DNA from: Bernardetia sp. MNP-M8 | GTDB taxonomy: Bacteria; Bacteroidota; Bacteroidia; Cytophagales; Bernardetiaceae | Direction: 5' to 3' | Length of the DNA stretch: 64,000 nt | Assembly: GCF_037126285.1 (NCBI RefSeq) | Contig: NZ_CP147012.1 | Coordinates: forward strand, 4,941,001 to 5,005,000 | In this document: positions 28,427 to 38,118 of the stretch, in pieces | How the letters are laid out: every line of letters starts with the position of its first letter | Numbering within the stretch: the stretch's first letter is position 1 | Notes under the pieces: generated by a model | The model's database searches: none | What the model saw: only the letters and a program-made list of their open reading frames with translations | What the model was told of the DNA's origin: nothing | Translations under genes and position numbers: made by a program

Positions 28427-29362
28427 CTACTTCCATCTATTTGCCACAAAAACACCAAATATAATCAGAGCCATTCCAATAAAATGCCCAGACTGTAAAG
28501 GTTCATCATCAATTACTCCCCAAAAAATGGCTACAATGGGAATAAAATAAGTTACTGTACTTGCAAAAACAGCATCATTGAGTTGAATCACTTTATTAAA
28601 AATAATAAGAGCGATTGCTGTTCCGACAACTCCTAAAATAACAATATAAAAAAAGGATTTCCAAACTAAAGCGATAGGAGGAATAAGGGTTGTCTGTGTA
28701 GTAATTTCTTGCGTTTCTTGAAAGTGAGACAAAAAAGGTGTTCCAAAAAACAAAAATAAAATAGAAGGAATACCCACAGTAAGAAAAGCACAAGAAGCAA
28801 TTGGAAAAGAAGCCACTTCTGAAAGATTACTTTTGATTACATTTAGACTAATTCCATAAAAAAAGGCAGCCAAAATAACGAAGACCACATAAATATTTAT
28901 ATCTCCAAAACCTCCTCCTTTTTTGGCAATACTCAAAAGTCCTGCACCTATAAAAGCAATGCCTAAACCTACTAATTGTTTGTATTTTAGTTTCTGACTA
29001 AAAAAAAGCGCACCAACTAAAACAGTAAAAAGAGGTGTAAGTCCATTCAAAACGCCTGTAACCGAACTCAGAAGCCGAGTTTGGGCAAGTGGAAAAAGTA
29101 CAGCAGGAATAGCATTTCCCAAAAGCCCTGAAATAAGCAAATATTTCCATTTTGATTTAGGAATTTTACGTGCATGAAACACAGCAAAAGGCAGTAGAGC
29201 TACAAAAGCAGCCGAAATACGCAGCGCACCAATTTCTAAAGGAGAAAAAACAAGTAAACCACGCTTCATCAAAATAAATGAGCTTCCCCAAATAAGAGCA
29301 AGTAAAATAAGTAGAAACCAAGATACAACAAGAGGATTTTGAGCAGATGTAGAACTTTTCAT
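28427..29362 (-). CDS. EamA/DMT-family transporter
   Basis: 311 residues with ten hydrophobic segments in two EamA halves, the first starting FLLILLALIWGSSFILMKRGL and the second after about residue 155. Family members export amino acids, metabolites or drugs; the substrate is not predictable. The ATG at 29362 is chosen because a promoter element (TACCTTTG on the minus strand, 29423-29430) overlaps the longest possible start at 29425. Confidence 0.88.
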   Translation of the reverse strand: MKSSTSAQNPLVVSWFLLILLALIWGSSFILMKRGLLVFSPLEIGALRISAAFVALLPFAVFHARKIPKSKWKYLLISGLLGNAIPAVLFPLAQTRLLSSVTGVLNGLTPLFTVLVGALFFSQKLKYKQLVGLGIAFIGAGLLSIAKKGGGFGDINIYVVFVILAAFFYGISLNVIKSNLSEVASFPIASCAFLTVGIPSILFLFFGTPFLSHFQETQEITTQTTLIPPIALVWKSFFYIVILGVVGTAIALIIFNKVIQLNDAVFASTVTYFIPIVAIFWGVIDDEPLQSGHFIGMALIIFGVFVANRWK

Positions 29363-29422
29363 AAGAAGAATAAAATTACTTTTTTGCAGAAAAATAGTTG
29401 TTTCAATAATTGAAATTGAATG

Positions 29423-29430
29423 CAAAGGTA
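29423..29430 (-). promoter_or_regulatory. EamA gene promoter -7 element (TACCTTTG)
   Basis: The minus strand reads TACCTTTG, 61 bp upstream of the chosen start. Confidence 0.45.
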
Positions 29431-29500
29431 GTTTTTATTGAAAGGACATGTTCTTATAAAACGTTATTTTTTAATCGCCTTTAATCAAATTATGATATAG

Positions 29501-30298
29501 CTAAGAAGCCCAGTTTTTGATTAATTCTTCTTCGTTTCCATTATAGATATTATAATCTATTCCACATTCTAAGTCATCAACTTTATAAAAACAAGGTTTT
29601 TCTTCATTTACATTATCTGAACAACAATTCATTTCACAACCAAATTGCCAAAGTGAATAAGTAGTCCAAATTTTCTTATTTTTTCTATGATTTGTATAGT
29701 CTTTTTCAAATACTTCTGTAATATCTCCATTTTCAGTAAGTGCAATAATCCAGAGTTTACATTTTTTGAATATTTGACCATAAAGAGAATCTTCTAATTT
29801 TTTGAGATTAGAAACAGAAGAATAAATATGAGGATAACGTCCTGTTTTTTCATAAATACGTGTTACAAAAAGATACGCATTATAAGGCGAAATGAATTCC
29901 TTTGTCGTTTTGTGCATTTCAAAATCTAAAGCCAAAAATTCTTTTTTTATATACTCTTCTCCTATCATTTTTAAATATTCATCAGCCTGTTTTTTTCCAT
30001 CTGTATTATGTTTGGGTAGCCAATACGAACCAAAAAGCAAATCGTTTTTGTAGGCTTCTTTTCTTCTTTTATAAAAAATACTACTGTCTTCTGCTGACAG
30101 TTTGTGAATAATTCCTTTTATTCTTTTTTCTTTCGTGATTTGATTTATGGTATAATCATTTTTAGAATAAACATCAATAATAATCGGTTTTTCTGTGTCA
30201 TTCCACGGCTTGATGAAAGAAGCAGATGCTTTCTTAGTTTGTGCATTGGAGATAGAAAAAATTAACACGAAGAAGACTAAACTAAAAATTATTTTCAT
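29501..30298 (-). CDS. Exported GH25-like lysozyme
   Basis: 265 residues with a signal peptide (MKIIFSLVFFVLIFSISNAQ). It resembles GH25 muramidases: D42 in the first strand (IIIDVYSKND), HKLSAED, GSYWLPKHNTDG, the acidic pair D125/E127 in LALDFE, WIIAL, and a late SLWQFG strand. GH25 enzymes cleave the MurNAc-GlcNAc bond of peptidoglycan. The match is by pattern and is weaker around the catalytic loops, so activity is not certain. The start at 30298 is set by the signal peptide. It follows the DUF4846 gene by 43 bp and is probably co-transcribed. Confidence 0.72.
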   Translation of the reverse strand: MKIIFSLVFFVLIFSISNAQTKKASASFIKPWNDTEKPIIIDVYSKNDYTINQITKEKRIKGIIHKLSAEDSSIFYKRRKEAYKNDLLFGSYWLPKHNTDGKKQADEYLKMIGEEYIKKEFLALDFEMHKTTKEFISPYNAYLFVTRIYEKTGRYPHIYSSVSNLKKLEDSLYGQIFKKCKLWIIALTENGDITEVFEKDYTNHRKNKKIWTTYSLWQFGCEMNCCSDNVNEEKPCFYKVDDLECGIDYNIYNGNEEELIKNWAS

Positions 30299-30341
30299 TT
30301 TGTATTTTTTTTTAAATTTTAAAAGTAAATATGGGGGTAAG

Positions 30342-31298
30342 TTATTTTTCATCAAAACTCATCAAATCATTTTGTTCAAAAGTCCATTGAGGAGTAAAGA
30401 TTTTATCAGATTTATTTGTCGGAATTTCATACCAAGGACTTATCTTATCATCATTAAAGTTTTTCAAAATATGAATATCTTGTGCAGGCATATAGCTTTG
30501 AGCTACTAAAAATATCTTTTTATTTGTTTCTGAATGAATCGCCACATCAACTACCAAAACAGCATGCCCAGGAAAGCCACCTTGTATAAAAACATCTCCT
30601 ATTTCAATGTCTTCAATATTTTTTGGCTTTAATTCTTTGCTAAGTGAAGCCGAACCTGCATACATAAAAACATTATCCATATACTTTAAAAAATTAGTGT
30701 AACTTGTATCTACTTTGGCTTTCAAATTCCAATTTACTTTATTTCCTTTAATAGAAGGACGATAACCTGCTGCCCACTTTTCATAAATAGCTGCATCTCC
30801 ACTTGTATAATTGAATGAAATTTTATCTTTTTGATTAGTTTTGAATAAATATTCAGCACGAAGGCGCATCACAGCATCAGCACATTGTTGCAAATCTCGC
30901 TTTCCGACTGAAATATCAAGTATTCTATAATGAACTTGTTGATAATTTTTGAGTTCTCCGTTGTATAATTTTACAGGTGCATTAGGCTCTTTTAATGAAA
31001 TATGACGAAGGTAATAAGCAAATGAAGTTGAAGAAACTTCTTTTCTAGTATAATCTTGAGGTAATGGAATTTGATAAATTTCTTCTCTGTTTTTTACTGT
31101 TGTTTGAGTAGAAGCAATTGAAAGTATTTTTTCAGTTGAATTCTCTTGAACAGAAATAGAATTATCAGTTTTTTTTGAATCTTCAATAATTTCATTGGAA
31201 TAGCCTTTTTTGACTTTGGTAGAATCAAAACTACAAGAAGTAGTTCCAAAAATAATTAATAAAATAAAGAGAAGTAAAGAAGTGTTTTTAGTTTTCAT
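30342..31298 (-). CDS. DUF4846 lipoprotein
   Basis: 318 residues. A lipoprotein signal ends in the lipobox GTTSC. The C-terminal 230 residues match DUF4846: RHISLKEPNAPVKLYNGELK, RDLQQCADAVMRLRAEYL, and GDVFIQGGFPGHAVLVVDVA, ending with WYEIPTN. The function of this family is not established. The gene is divergent from trmN6 with a 26-bp gap and lies upstream of the GH25-like gene, so a joint role in envelope turnover is possible but inferred from position alone. Confidence 0.85.
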   Translation of the reverse strand: MKTKNTSLLLFILLIIFGTTSCSFDSTKVKKGYSNEIIEDSKKTDNSISVQENSTEKILSIASTQTTVKNREEIYQIPLPQDYTRKEVSSTSFAYYLRHISLKEPNAPVKLYNGELKNYQQVHYRILDISVGKRDLQQCADAVMRLRAEYLFKTNQKDKISFNYTSGDAAIYEKWAAGYRPSIKGNKVNWNLKAKVDTSYTNFLKYMDNVFMYAGSASLSKELKPKNIEDIEIGDVFIQGGFPGHAVLVVDVAIHSETNKKIFLVAQSYMPAQDIHILKNFNDDKISPWYEIPTNKSDKIFTPQWTFEQNDLMSFDEK

Positions 31299-31324
31299 AA
31301 GTTTGGTTTGTAATTTTATAAAAA

Positions 31325-32092
31325 ATGTTTCAATTTAAAAAGTTTAGTATTAATCAAGATAGTTGTGCCATGAAAATCTGTACAGATGCTTGTATTTTTG
31401 GTGGTTATATTGATGCTTCTGAAAGTAAACGCATTTTAGACATTGGCACAGGAACAGGTCTTTTATCCTTAATGCTTGCTCAAAGAACAGATAATGCATC
31501 AAGTAATTTTGATAAAAAACCAATAATAACAGCTATAGAGATAGAAAAAGAGGCATTTTTGGCAGCTAAAGATAATTTTGAAAAAAGTATCTACAACGAA
31601 AGACTAGAGATATATCATAATTCAGCACAAAAATTTTCAAAAAACTACTCTTCTACTTTCGACCACATTATTAGTAATCCTCCTTTTTTTCTTCATCAAT
31701 CTAAAACAAAAAATACTCCTAAAAACTTAGCTTTGCATAGTGAAGCTCTTTCTTTTAATGAGTTAATAGAGATAATTGACAAATTACTTTCTAAAGATGG
31801 AAAATGTGATATTTTACTTCCAGCCTATGAAATGGATGTTTTTATCAAAAAAGCAAAGCATCATAATTTATCGGTTCAAAAAAAAATGAATATCTATACA
31901 AGAAAAGAACAAGGTATATTTAGGGTAATAACGAGATTTGTGCGAGATAAATTTGAAGAAAATAGAGAAAAGGAGATTCTGATAACTGATTTTGTTATCT
32001 ATAAATCAAAGAATGAAAAAGATATTAATTTAAATAGAGGGTATACAGATGAATTTGTGGCACTTTTGAGAGAGTTTTATATTATTTTCTAA
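31325..32092 (+). CDS. trmN6: tRNA1(Val) A37 N6-methyltransferase
   Basis: 255 residues. It should methylate N6 of adenine 37 in tRNA1-Val. The start MFQFKKFSINQDSCAMKICTDA is the family signature, followed by the S-adenosylmethionine motif LDIGTGTGLLSLM and the catalytic NPPF in IISNPPFFLHQS. The length is normal. It is divergent from DUF4846 and seems to be a single-gene unit. Confidence 0.9.
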   Translation: MFQFKKFSINQDSCAMKICTDACIFGGYIDASESKRILDIGTGTGLLSLMLAQRTDNASSNFDKKPIITAIEIEKEAFLAAKDNFEKSIYNERLEIYHNSAQKFSKNYSSTFDHIISNPPFFLHQSKTKNTPKNLALHSEALSFNELIEIIDKLLSKDGKCDILLPAYEMDVFIKKAKHHNLSVQKKMNIYTRKEQGIFRVITRFVRDKFEENREKEILITDFVIYKSKNEKDINLNRGYTDEFVALLREFYIIF

Positions 32093-32314
32093 ACTAACAT
32101 AAAGGTAGTGTCACTTTAAAATAATTCTTTTTGCACTTATTGGTGTCTCAATGAAGATAAATAATAAAAAAACTGTAATTTATTTTAGTTTTTTGCTCAA
32201 AATAGTTGCAAATTAAACTTCAAACCTTTTACTTTGTTTATCAAACAATATTCAATTCAAATAGACTTTATAAAATTAATTATTTTATCAAAAAAAATTT
32301 AACTTTTTAATTAT

Positions 32315-32626
32315 ATGGCAGATTTACGCAGTATCATTACCGATATGGACAAAGAATTCAATAATCGTATTCGCTTAGGACTTATGGCAGCGATGATGAT
32401 AGAAGATTGGATAGAATTCAAGACAATGAAACATCTTTTAGACCTCACTGATGGAAATTTAGCAAGTCATGTAGCTGCACTAGAAAACTGTGGTTATATG
32501 GAAGTTCGTAAAAAGTTTATTGGCAAACGCCCAAATACTTCGTATAAAATTACTCCAACAGGAAGACGTGCTTTCGAACATCATTTACAACAGATGGAAG
32601 AGCTTATCAAAAAAGCTAGAGCATAA
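32315..32626 (+). CDS. Winged-helix transcriptional regulator (HTH_34 type)
   Basis: 103 residues. The whole protein is one winged helix: IRLGLMAAMMIEDWIEFKTMKHLLDLTDGNLASHVAALE forms the helix-turn-helix and TSYKITPTGRRAFEHHL the wing. It has no ligand or metal domain. Related small Bacteroidota regulators often sit beside the membrane protein they control; the next gene here is convergent. Target unknown. Confidence 0.85.
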   Translation: MADLRSIITDMDKEFNNRIRLGLMAAMMIEDWIEFKTMKHLLDLTDGNLASHVAALENCGYMEVRKKFIGKRPNTSYKITPTGRRAFEHHLQQMEELIKKARA

Positions 32627-32658
32627 AAAAAATAACACACAAAGCGAAGAAATTACTC

Positions 32659-33558
32659 TCAAATTTCAGTAATTTCTTCACTTTCCATTTTTGAGTTTTT
32701 AGGAGAGTTTGGTTTTGCAATCGGACGAATCAAATCAGCTATTTTTTGGGCTACTCTTTTTGACGTTTCATCAGTATGATGTGTAAAATAAACTTTCTTT
32801 GTTTTGAATTTTTTGGCAGAATTTTCTTTGTTTGTCTTGACTAGAAAGAAAATTCCTTTTTTGTGAAGTGTTTTTTTATCTTGATAAATTATTCTCTTTA
32901 TATCCTTCCAATTTCCTTCTTCGCCTACAAAGCCTAAAAGCCCATAGTTTTTTATTGAAAAAGTATGTTTTTCTTTATCAAAACAAGCTACTTGATAACG
33001 CCCACTCACACTTAAAAACAAAAGTCCTAAAAAAGAAATTCCTGCTGCAATGCCCCAGTAACCCATATACCAATCCCAAGTATTGAGAGAAGGACGTTTA
33101 TTGAGAATAAAATCATTAAAATTTTTACTAAGTAATTCGGGTGTAAAAGCCACATCAGAAATCCTACGCAATGGATAACGCTCTTGTTGTGAAGTAACAA
33201 AAGTAGGATTGTAATGAACAGCTACATCAGATTCACTTTCTAATGATGAAAAATATCCTTTATCCATTCTAATAATTTCAGAAAGAAGAATTGAATCTGT
33301 TTTAACACCATTTTTAAAATCAAAATGAGTAATATAACAACGAGTTTCGGCAGTTAATTTTTTTCGTTTCTTATTTTTTTTATTCTTTTGAGTAGTAGTT
33401 ACTTCCAAAAGTGGTCGCTCACATTTAATAGAAATATATTCAAAGCTCATATAAAAACTCAAGACTAAAATAGTAAGAAATAATCCTGTCCATACAAACC
33501 CCATTGCTGTTTTACTACGTACTTCTAATGTTTTTTCAGTTTCTTTTATTTTATACAT
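32659..33558 (-). CDS. Two-pass membrane protein, unknown
   Basis: 299 residues from the ATG at 33558. Hydrophobic segments near 18-38 and about 172-192 flank a soluble domain containing a lysine-rich stretch (KNKKNKKRKK) and a DUF3592-like layout. The C-terminal portion (IKRIIYQDKKTLHKKGIFFLV) looks like a PH-type beta domain. The longer frame from 33639 overlaps the upstream gene and adds an unlikely leader. No confident family. Confidence 0.55.
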   Translation of the reverse strand: MYKIKETEKTLEVRSKTAMGFVWTGLFLTILVLSFYMSFEYISIKCERPLLEVTTTQKNKKNKKRKKLTAETRCYITHFDFKNGVKTDSILLSEIIRMDKGYFSSLESESDVAVHYNPTFVTSQQERYPLRRISDVAFTPELLSKNFNDFILNKRPSLNTWDWYMGYWGIAAGISFLGLLFLSVSGRYQVACFDKEKHTFSIKNYGLLGFVGEEGNWKDIKRIIYQDKKTLHKKGIFFLVKTNKENSAKKFKTKKVYFTHHTDETSKRVAQKIADLIRPIAKPNSPKNSKMESEEITEI

Positions 33559-33635
33559 GAATATTACAACTATTTTTAAAAAAATATTAACTAAATTTTG
33601 ATTGCATTTTATGTGCCATATCAATTGTACAAAGG

Positions 33636-36600
33636 TCAAGAAATTTTTGCCATCAAAAAAGTAATATCATCTCTTTGATTCTGATTTCCTTGATAGGTAT
33701 CTAAAAACTGTTCTAGTTTTTGTTTTTGAGTAGCTAAATTTTGTTCTTTTACAGAATCAATAAAACTAAATAGATTTTGACTACCAATTCGCTCTAATTT
33801 TATGTTATGTTGGTCGGCTATTCCATCTGTAAAAAGGTAGATAACTTCATCTTTTTGTATTTCAAAAATTTCTTGCTCAAAAACTCTTTCTTCTTCTTTT
33901 TGTCTTCCTCCTATGGATTTTCGTGTGCCTTTGACTAGATTTAATTCTCCATTTTTGGTATAATACATTGGTCTTTTTGCACCTGCATACACTATTTTAA
34001 ATGTATTGGTTTCATTATTTTGTTCTTCATTCTTGACAATTAAACAAATCGAAATATCCATTCCGTCTTGATTTACTTGTTCTAATTTTTCAAGTTTTTC
34101 TTTTTTATTTTGGCGCAAAAGCTGACGAATCCCTTCATGTAATTCTTTCAAAATCAATTTTGGCTCTATTATTCCTCTTTGTAATACAATCTCATTTAAA
34201 AGCCCGTTTCCAATCAAAGACATAAATGCCCCTGGAACTCCATGTCCTGTACAATCTGCTACAGCCAAAACTCTAGCTGATACTTTCCCATTCAAATCTA
34301 TGCCTAAAAAAGGATTTTTTTCTTTTTGTTTCTCTTTGAGTAAAATTTTAGAAAACCAATAAAAATCTCCAGAAACACCACTAGAAGGACGATATAAAAT
34401 TTCGCATTCTGAAAAACTTCGATACATTTTGTTATGAACTGATAAGATAGATTCTTGTATCGTTTGAGCATAACGGATACTATCAGTAAGTTTTTGATTT
34501 ACTTGATGTGTTTTTTCATGTGCCAAATCTAGTTCGGTATATGTTTCAGCATTTTTAAGAGCAATAGAAATGTAAGTTGCTAATGATTCTAAAATACTAA
34601 TATGTCTTTCTGTATAGGCATTTTTTTGAAAACTCTGTACAGTCAGAACACCAATTCGTACAGTTTGGTCGTGATTTAAAATAGATAAAGGCACATACAC
34701 AATAGATTGAGGCTCTTCTCCTTCAATGAGTTCTCCTAAATCTGAAATATAATTTTTATATTCTTTCTCTAAATCATTAATAAAAACGGCTTTTTGGTTA
34801 TTAAATGACCAATTTCCTATACTTTCTTTATTTACATTTTCACTATGGTCTGGCAACACCACATTTTTTTCGATATAACCTGTATAAAAGAGTTCGTTTT
34901 CTTCTTCTCTAAAAAGACCAATTCCAAATCCTTCGACTGACATAATCGTTTGAATACGCTCATACACCTGTTTTATCACCTCTCTAAGTTCTAAGTTAGA
35001 TGTAATTTCTTGTCCTATGGTGGTAAGCGTATTTAGATTTTGATAGGATTGTTCTAAATTTTCATTTAGATTTTTTAATGAACTATTTTGCCCTTCAATG
35101 GCATCACGCTGTGCCAAAATTTCCTCTCTTTGTTGCTCTAATTCTTCATTTTGAACCAAAACTTCTTGGTTTTTTTCGTTCAAATCTTCATTAGTAGACT
35201 TTAACTCCTCATTTTTTACGTTTATTTCGGCTGTTCGCTCTCTGACGGTTTGCTCTAATTTTTGATTTTGTTTTTCTATTTGTGCTACTCTATTTTTGTA
35301 AAACAAATATCCTAAACCAAGTATAAATAAAGGTGCAAAAGTCATAAACCACCAAGTTTGGTAAAAAGGAGGAGTTACTTTTATCAATATACTTTTTTCT
35401 TCACTCCAAATTCCATCTGCATTAGCTGCCTTTATCTTAAATGTATACTTTCCTGCTGGAAGGCTTGTATAGGTTGCAAACTTTCGGTTTGCATCTGTAT
35501 AACTCCACTCTTTATCAAAGCCTTCCATTTTATAGGCAAAACGACTTTTTTGAGGTAAGTAATAACTCAAAGCTGTAAAGTCAAACTCAATTACTCTATC
35601 TTGATGTGATAAAATAATTTGATCTACTTGATTAATAGGTTTTTCTAGAGGAGAGTTTTTATTGATAGAATCTCTAATAAAGACCTCCTTACCAAAAAGT
35701 TTAAAGCCTGTAAAGGCCATTTTTGGAGCAAAATTATTTTTTCTTAAATAATCTGGGTGAAAAGCATTAAACCCTTCTTTTCCTCCCATAAAAATAATCC
35801 CATTTGGAAGGCGAATCAATGCACCACGTTTAAAATCATTAGCTTGAAGTCCATCTAATTTGTCATAATTAATGAATTGAGATTCATCTTTATTATTTTT
35901 CTGTGATTTGTTATAAAAAGACAATCCTTTGTTTGTAGTCAGCCAAAAGTTATTATTTGTATCTTCTATAATGGCTTGGATAACATTAGAAGGAAGTCCA
36001 TTTTTTACAGTAAAGTTTTCAAAGGTAAAATCTGATTGATTATTTTCTATAAGTTTATTCAAACCTCCATTTGTTCCTATCCAAACCGTTCCTTTTTCAT
36101 CTTCAAAAATAAAATTGATTTGATTATGAGTAATTGATTTCGGATTTTTCACGTCATTCAAAACTCTCTGAAACGCATTTATTTCAGCATCATAGAGGTG
36201 CAATCCATTTCTTGTTCCTATCCAAAGTCGATTTTTTTGGTCTTGCAAAACTGCTGTAATATATCCTTCATTCAAAGAAGTAGAATCAGAAGGTTTTGGA
36301 AAAAAATGTTCAAATTTTTTAGTTTGAATATCATATTTTGCCAGTCCATAAAGCATTCCGACCCAAATATTTCCATCATTATCCTCTCCTAGAGCTGTTA
36401 TTTTATCTCCTTTTAGTGCATCAGGATTATTTCTATCAACTTCAAAAACGGTTAGTTTTGCTTTTTGAGTTTGATTATTTGTTTCTAGTTTTGCCAAGCC
36501 TTGCCAAGTTCCGACCCAAAGTGAAGATTTATTTTTTGTTTTTAAGAGTGTCGTTATAAGCCCATCCAAAACTGGAGGAGTTTTGTCTGTTTCTAAATAA

Positions 36601-37850
36601 TCTAGCGAAGTTAGTTTTTGATATTCATTTTCAAATTTTAATTTTTCTAGTCCTTTTTCTGTTGCCAGCCAAATTGTTGTTGAATCTTCATATTCAAAAT
36701 CCCACGTATTTATACTCTGTAATCCTTTTATTTCTCCTGTCCAAAGTCTAAACTGTTGATTTTGAGGAGAAAAATATTCAATTCCTTCTGCATATAATCC
36801 TAACCAAATCCCTCCCATATTATCTGCATAAATATCCCAAGCTAAAGCTTCCTTCAATCCAAATTCATAATTCTCTATCCCATATCTCGCTTTAAAATTT
36901 CCATTCTCATCATATTGAAAAACTCCTGCCCCAAAAGTAGAAAACCACATATTACCCTGCATGTCTTGTGCTGCTGCTGTAACAGGAGGAGTAGGAATTT
37001 TTTTAATAAATTCTTCTTTTTCTGTATCAAAAATATAAACCCCTTCATCCCAAGTAAGTATCCAAAGTCTGTTTTGATTATCTAAAAAAAGCTTCGAAAT
37101 ACTTGCCGTACCATCCGAATTTGGAAGATAAAAATTTTTAAATGTTCCGTCTTGATAGAGTTGTAAAATGGTAGTCGTAATCCAAACCTTATTTTGTTTG
37201 TCAATCTGAATAGCTGTTACGTTATTATCTTTTAATGAAGTTGAATCTTTTTCATCATTTAAGAAAGTAGTGAAGTGTGTTTTTTCTACATCAAGAATTT
37301 GCAATCCTCCACGTTTTGTACCTATCCATACGAGTTCTTTTTCATTGTTTTGTTGTACTGCCAAACTTTGAATGGTAACATCTGAAATTGTGTTCTCTTT
37401 TCGTTCTGTTTGTTTTAAAATAGAAACAGGATAATGAAAAAAGCCCTTACTTTGATAATCAAAATAGTTTAAACCTCCATTATTTGTACCTATCCAAATT
37501 TTTTCTGTTTCTTGATTTTCATTTATACTTTGAGCAAGAGAGAGAATATATGTATCTGATAACCCTTCTGAAAATCCAGCTTTCAAAGTTGGCGCACTTC
37601 TATAATTTTGAAAAGAGTAGGCATCAAAACGACTCAATCCATCTCTAGTTCCGAACCACATAAAACCTTTTTTGTCCTGCAAAATACATTTTACACTATT
37701 ATTAGCAAGTCCATTATCAGTAGAGTATTGAGTAAAAAGCACAGAAGGAGCAACAGGCGAAACGGAGTTTTGCTGTGCTAAAATAGTTGTTGCATCTATA
37801 AAAAAAATTATTATTAGCAGAGGGAATGCTAACAAAAGGGGAAAACGCAT
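33636..37850 (-). CDS. Propeller-sensor SpoIIE phosphatase (Reg_prop, Y_Y_Y, GAF, PP2C)
   Basis: 1404 residues. A signal peptide is followed by about 12-14 propeller repeats of the WIGTxxGLxxFD type (WFGTRDGLSRFD, IWIGTNNGGLNYFD and so on, about 30-720). Then come a Y_Y_Y domain (ending GIWSEEKSILIKVTPPF), one membrane helix (WWFMTFAPLFILGLGYLFY), a long coiled coil rich in Glu/Gln, a GAF domain and a C-terminal SpoIIE-type PP2C domain (ADCTGHGVPGAFMSLIGNG, DGMDISIC, FTDGIADQHN). In the commoner hybrid two-component arrangement this sensor is joined to a histidine kinase; here the output is a phosphatase. The promoter element at 37937-37944 rules out the longest start. Confidence 0.9.
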   Translation of the reverse strand: MRFPLLLAFPLLIIIFFIDATTILAQQNSVSPVAPSVLFTQYSTDNGLANNSVKCILQDKKGFMWFGTRDGLSRFDAYSFQNYRSAPTLKAGFSEGLSDTYILSLAQSINENQETEKIWIGTNNGGLNYFDYQSKGFFHYPVSILKQTERKENTISDVTIQSLAVQQNNEKELVWIGTKRGGLQILDVEKTHFTTFLNDEKDSTSLKDNNVTAIQIDKQNKVWITTTILQLYQDGTFKNFYLPNSDGTASISKLFLDNQNRLWILTWDEGVYIFDTEKEEFIKKIPTPPVTAAAQDMQGNMWFSTFGAGVFQYDENGNFKARYGIENYEFGLKEALAWDIYADNMGGIWLGLYAEGIEYFSPQNQQFRLWTGEIKGLQSINTWDFEYEDSTTIWLATEKGLEKLKFENEYQKLTSLDYLETDKTPPVLDGLITTLLKTKNKSSLWVGTWQGLAKLETNNQTQKAKLTVFEVDRNNPDALKGDKITALGEDNDGNIWVGMLYGLAKYDIQTKKFEHFFPKPSDSTSLNEGYITAVLQDQKNRLWIGTRNGLHLYDAEINAFQRVLNDVKNPKSITHNQINFIFEDEKGTVWIGTNGGLNKLIENNQSDFTFENFTVKNGLPSNVIQAIIEDTNNNFWLTTNKGLSFYNKSQKNNKDESQFINYDKLDGLQANDFKRGALIRLPNGIIFMGGKEGFNAFHPDYLRKNNFAPKMAFTGFKLFGKEVFIRDSINKNSPLEKPINQVDQIILSHQDRVIEFDFTALSYYLPQKSRFAYKMEGFDKEWSYTDANRKFATYTSLPAGKYTFKIKAANADGIWSEEKSILIKVTPPFYQTWWFMTFAPLFILGLGYLFYKNRVAQIEKQNQKLEQTVRERTAEINVKNEELKSTNEDLNEKNQEVLVQNEELEQQREEILAQRDAIEGQNSSLKNLNENLEQSYQNLNTLTTIGQEITSNLELREVIKQVYERIQTIMSVEGFGIGLFREEENELFYTGYIEKNVVLPDHSENVNKESIGNWSFNNQKAVFINDLEKEYKNYISDLGELIEGEEPQSIVYVPLSILNHDQTVRIGVLTVQSFQKNAYTERHISILESLATYISIALKNAETYTELDLAHEKTHQVNQKLTDSIRYAQTIQESILSVHNKMYRSFSECEILYRPSSGVSGDFYWFSKILLKEKQKEKNPFLGIDLNGKVSARVLAVADCTGHGVPGAFMSLIGNGLLNEIVLQRGIIEPKLILKELHEGIRQLLRQNKKEKLEKLEQVNQDGMDISICLIVKNEEQNNETNTFKIVYAGAKRPMYYTKNGELNLVKGTRKSIGGRQKEEERVFEQEIFEIQKDEVIYLFTDGIADQHNIKLERIGSQNLFSFIDSVKEQNLATQKQKLEQFLDTYQGNQNQRDDITFLMAKIS

Positions 37851-37936
37851 ATATTTTTGAATAAAAAAATAATTAATTATTAGAAGCAGAAATAAGATAA
37901 AACTAAAACAAATTGCTTGATAAAATAAAAGACACA

Positions 37937-37944
37937 CAAAGTTA
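37937..37944 (-). promoter_or_regulatory. Propeller-phosphatase promoter -7 element (TAACTTTG)
   Basis: The minus strand reads TAACTTTG, 87 bp before the chosen ATG. Confidence 0.45.
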
Positions 37945-38020
37945 ATTAAATTAACTATAATAAATTATGCTTTACACTAAATTTTTATCTTCTTCCTAAA
38001 TATACAATTATTCCAACAAA

Positions 38021-38068
38021 AAAACTATTCTTATTTCGTTATGATTAGACGAAAGCAAGAATAGTTTA
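38021..38068 (-). terminator. Terminator after dinD
   Basis: AACTATTCTT (38023-38032) pairs with AAGAATAGTT (38057-38066). Reading on the minus strand the stem is followed by seven T. It ends the dinD transcript. Confidence 0.65.
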
Positions 38069-38118
38069 GATAAGAACGAGACTATTAGTAAAGTGATTAT
38101 ACAAATAATTGACTTATC

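Noticed and set aside
32315..32626. Toxin-antitoxin pair with the next gene
   Set aside because: The neighbour is convergent and a 299-residue membrane protein, not a toxin-like small protein.
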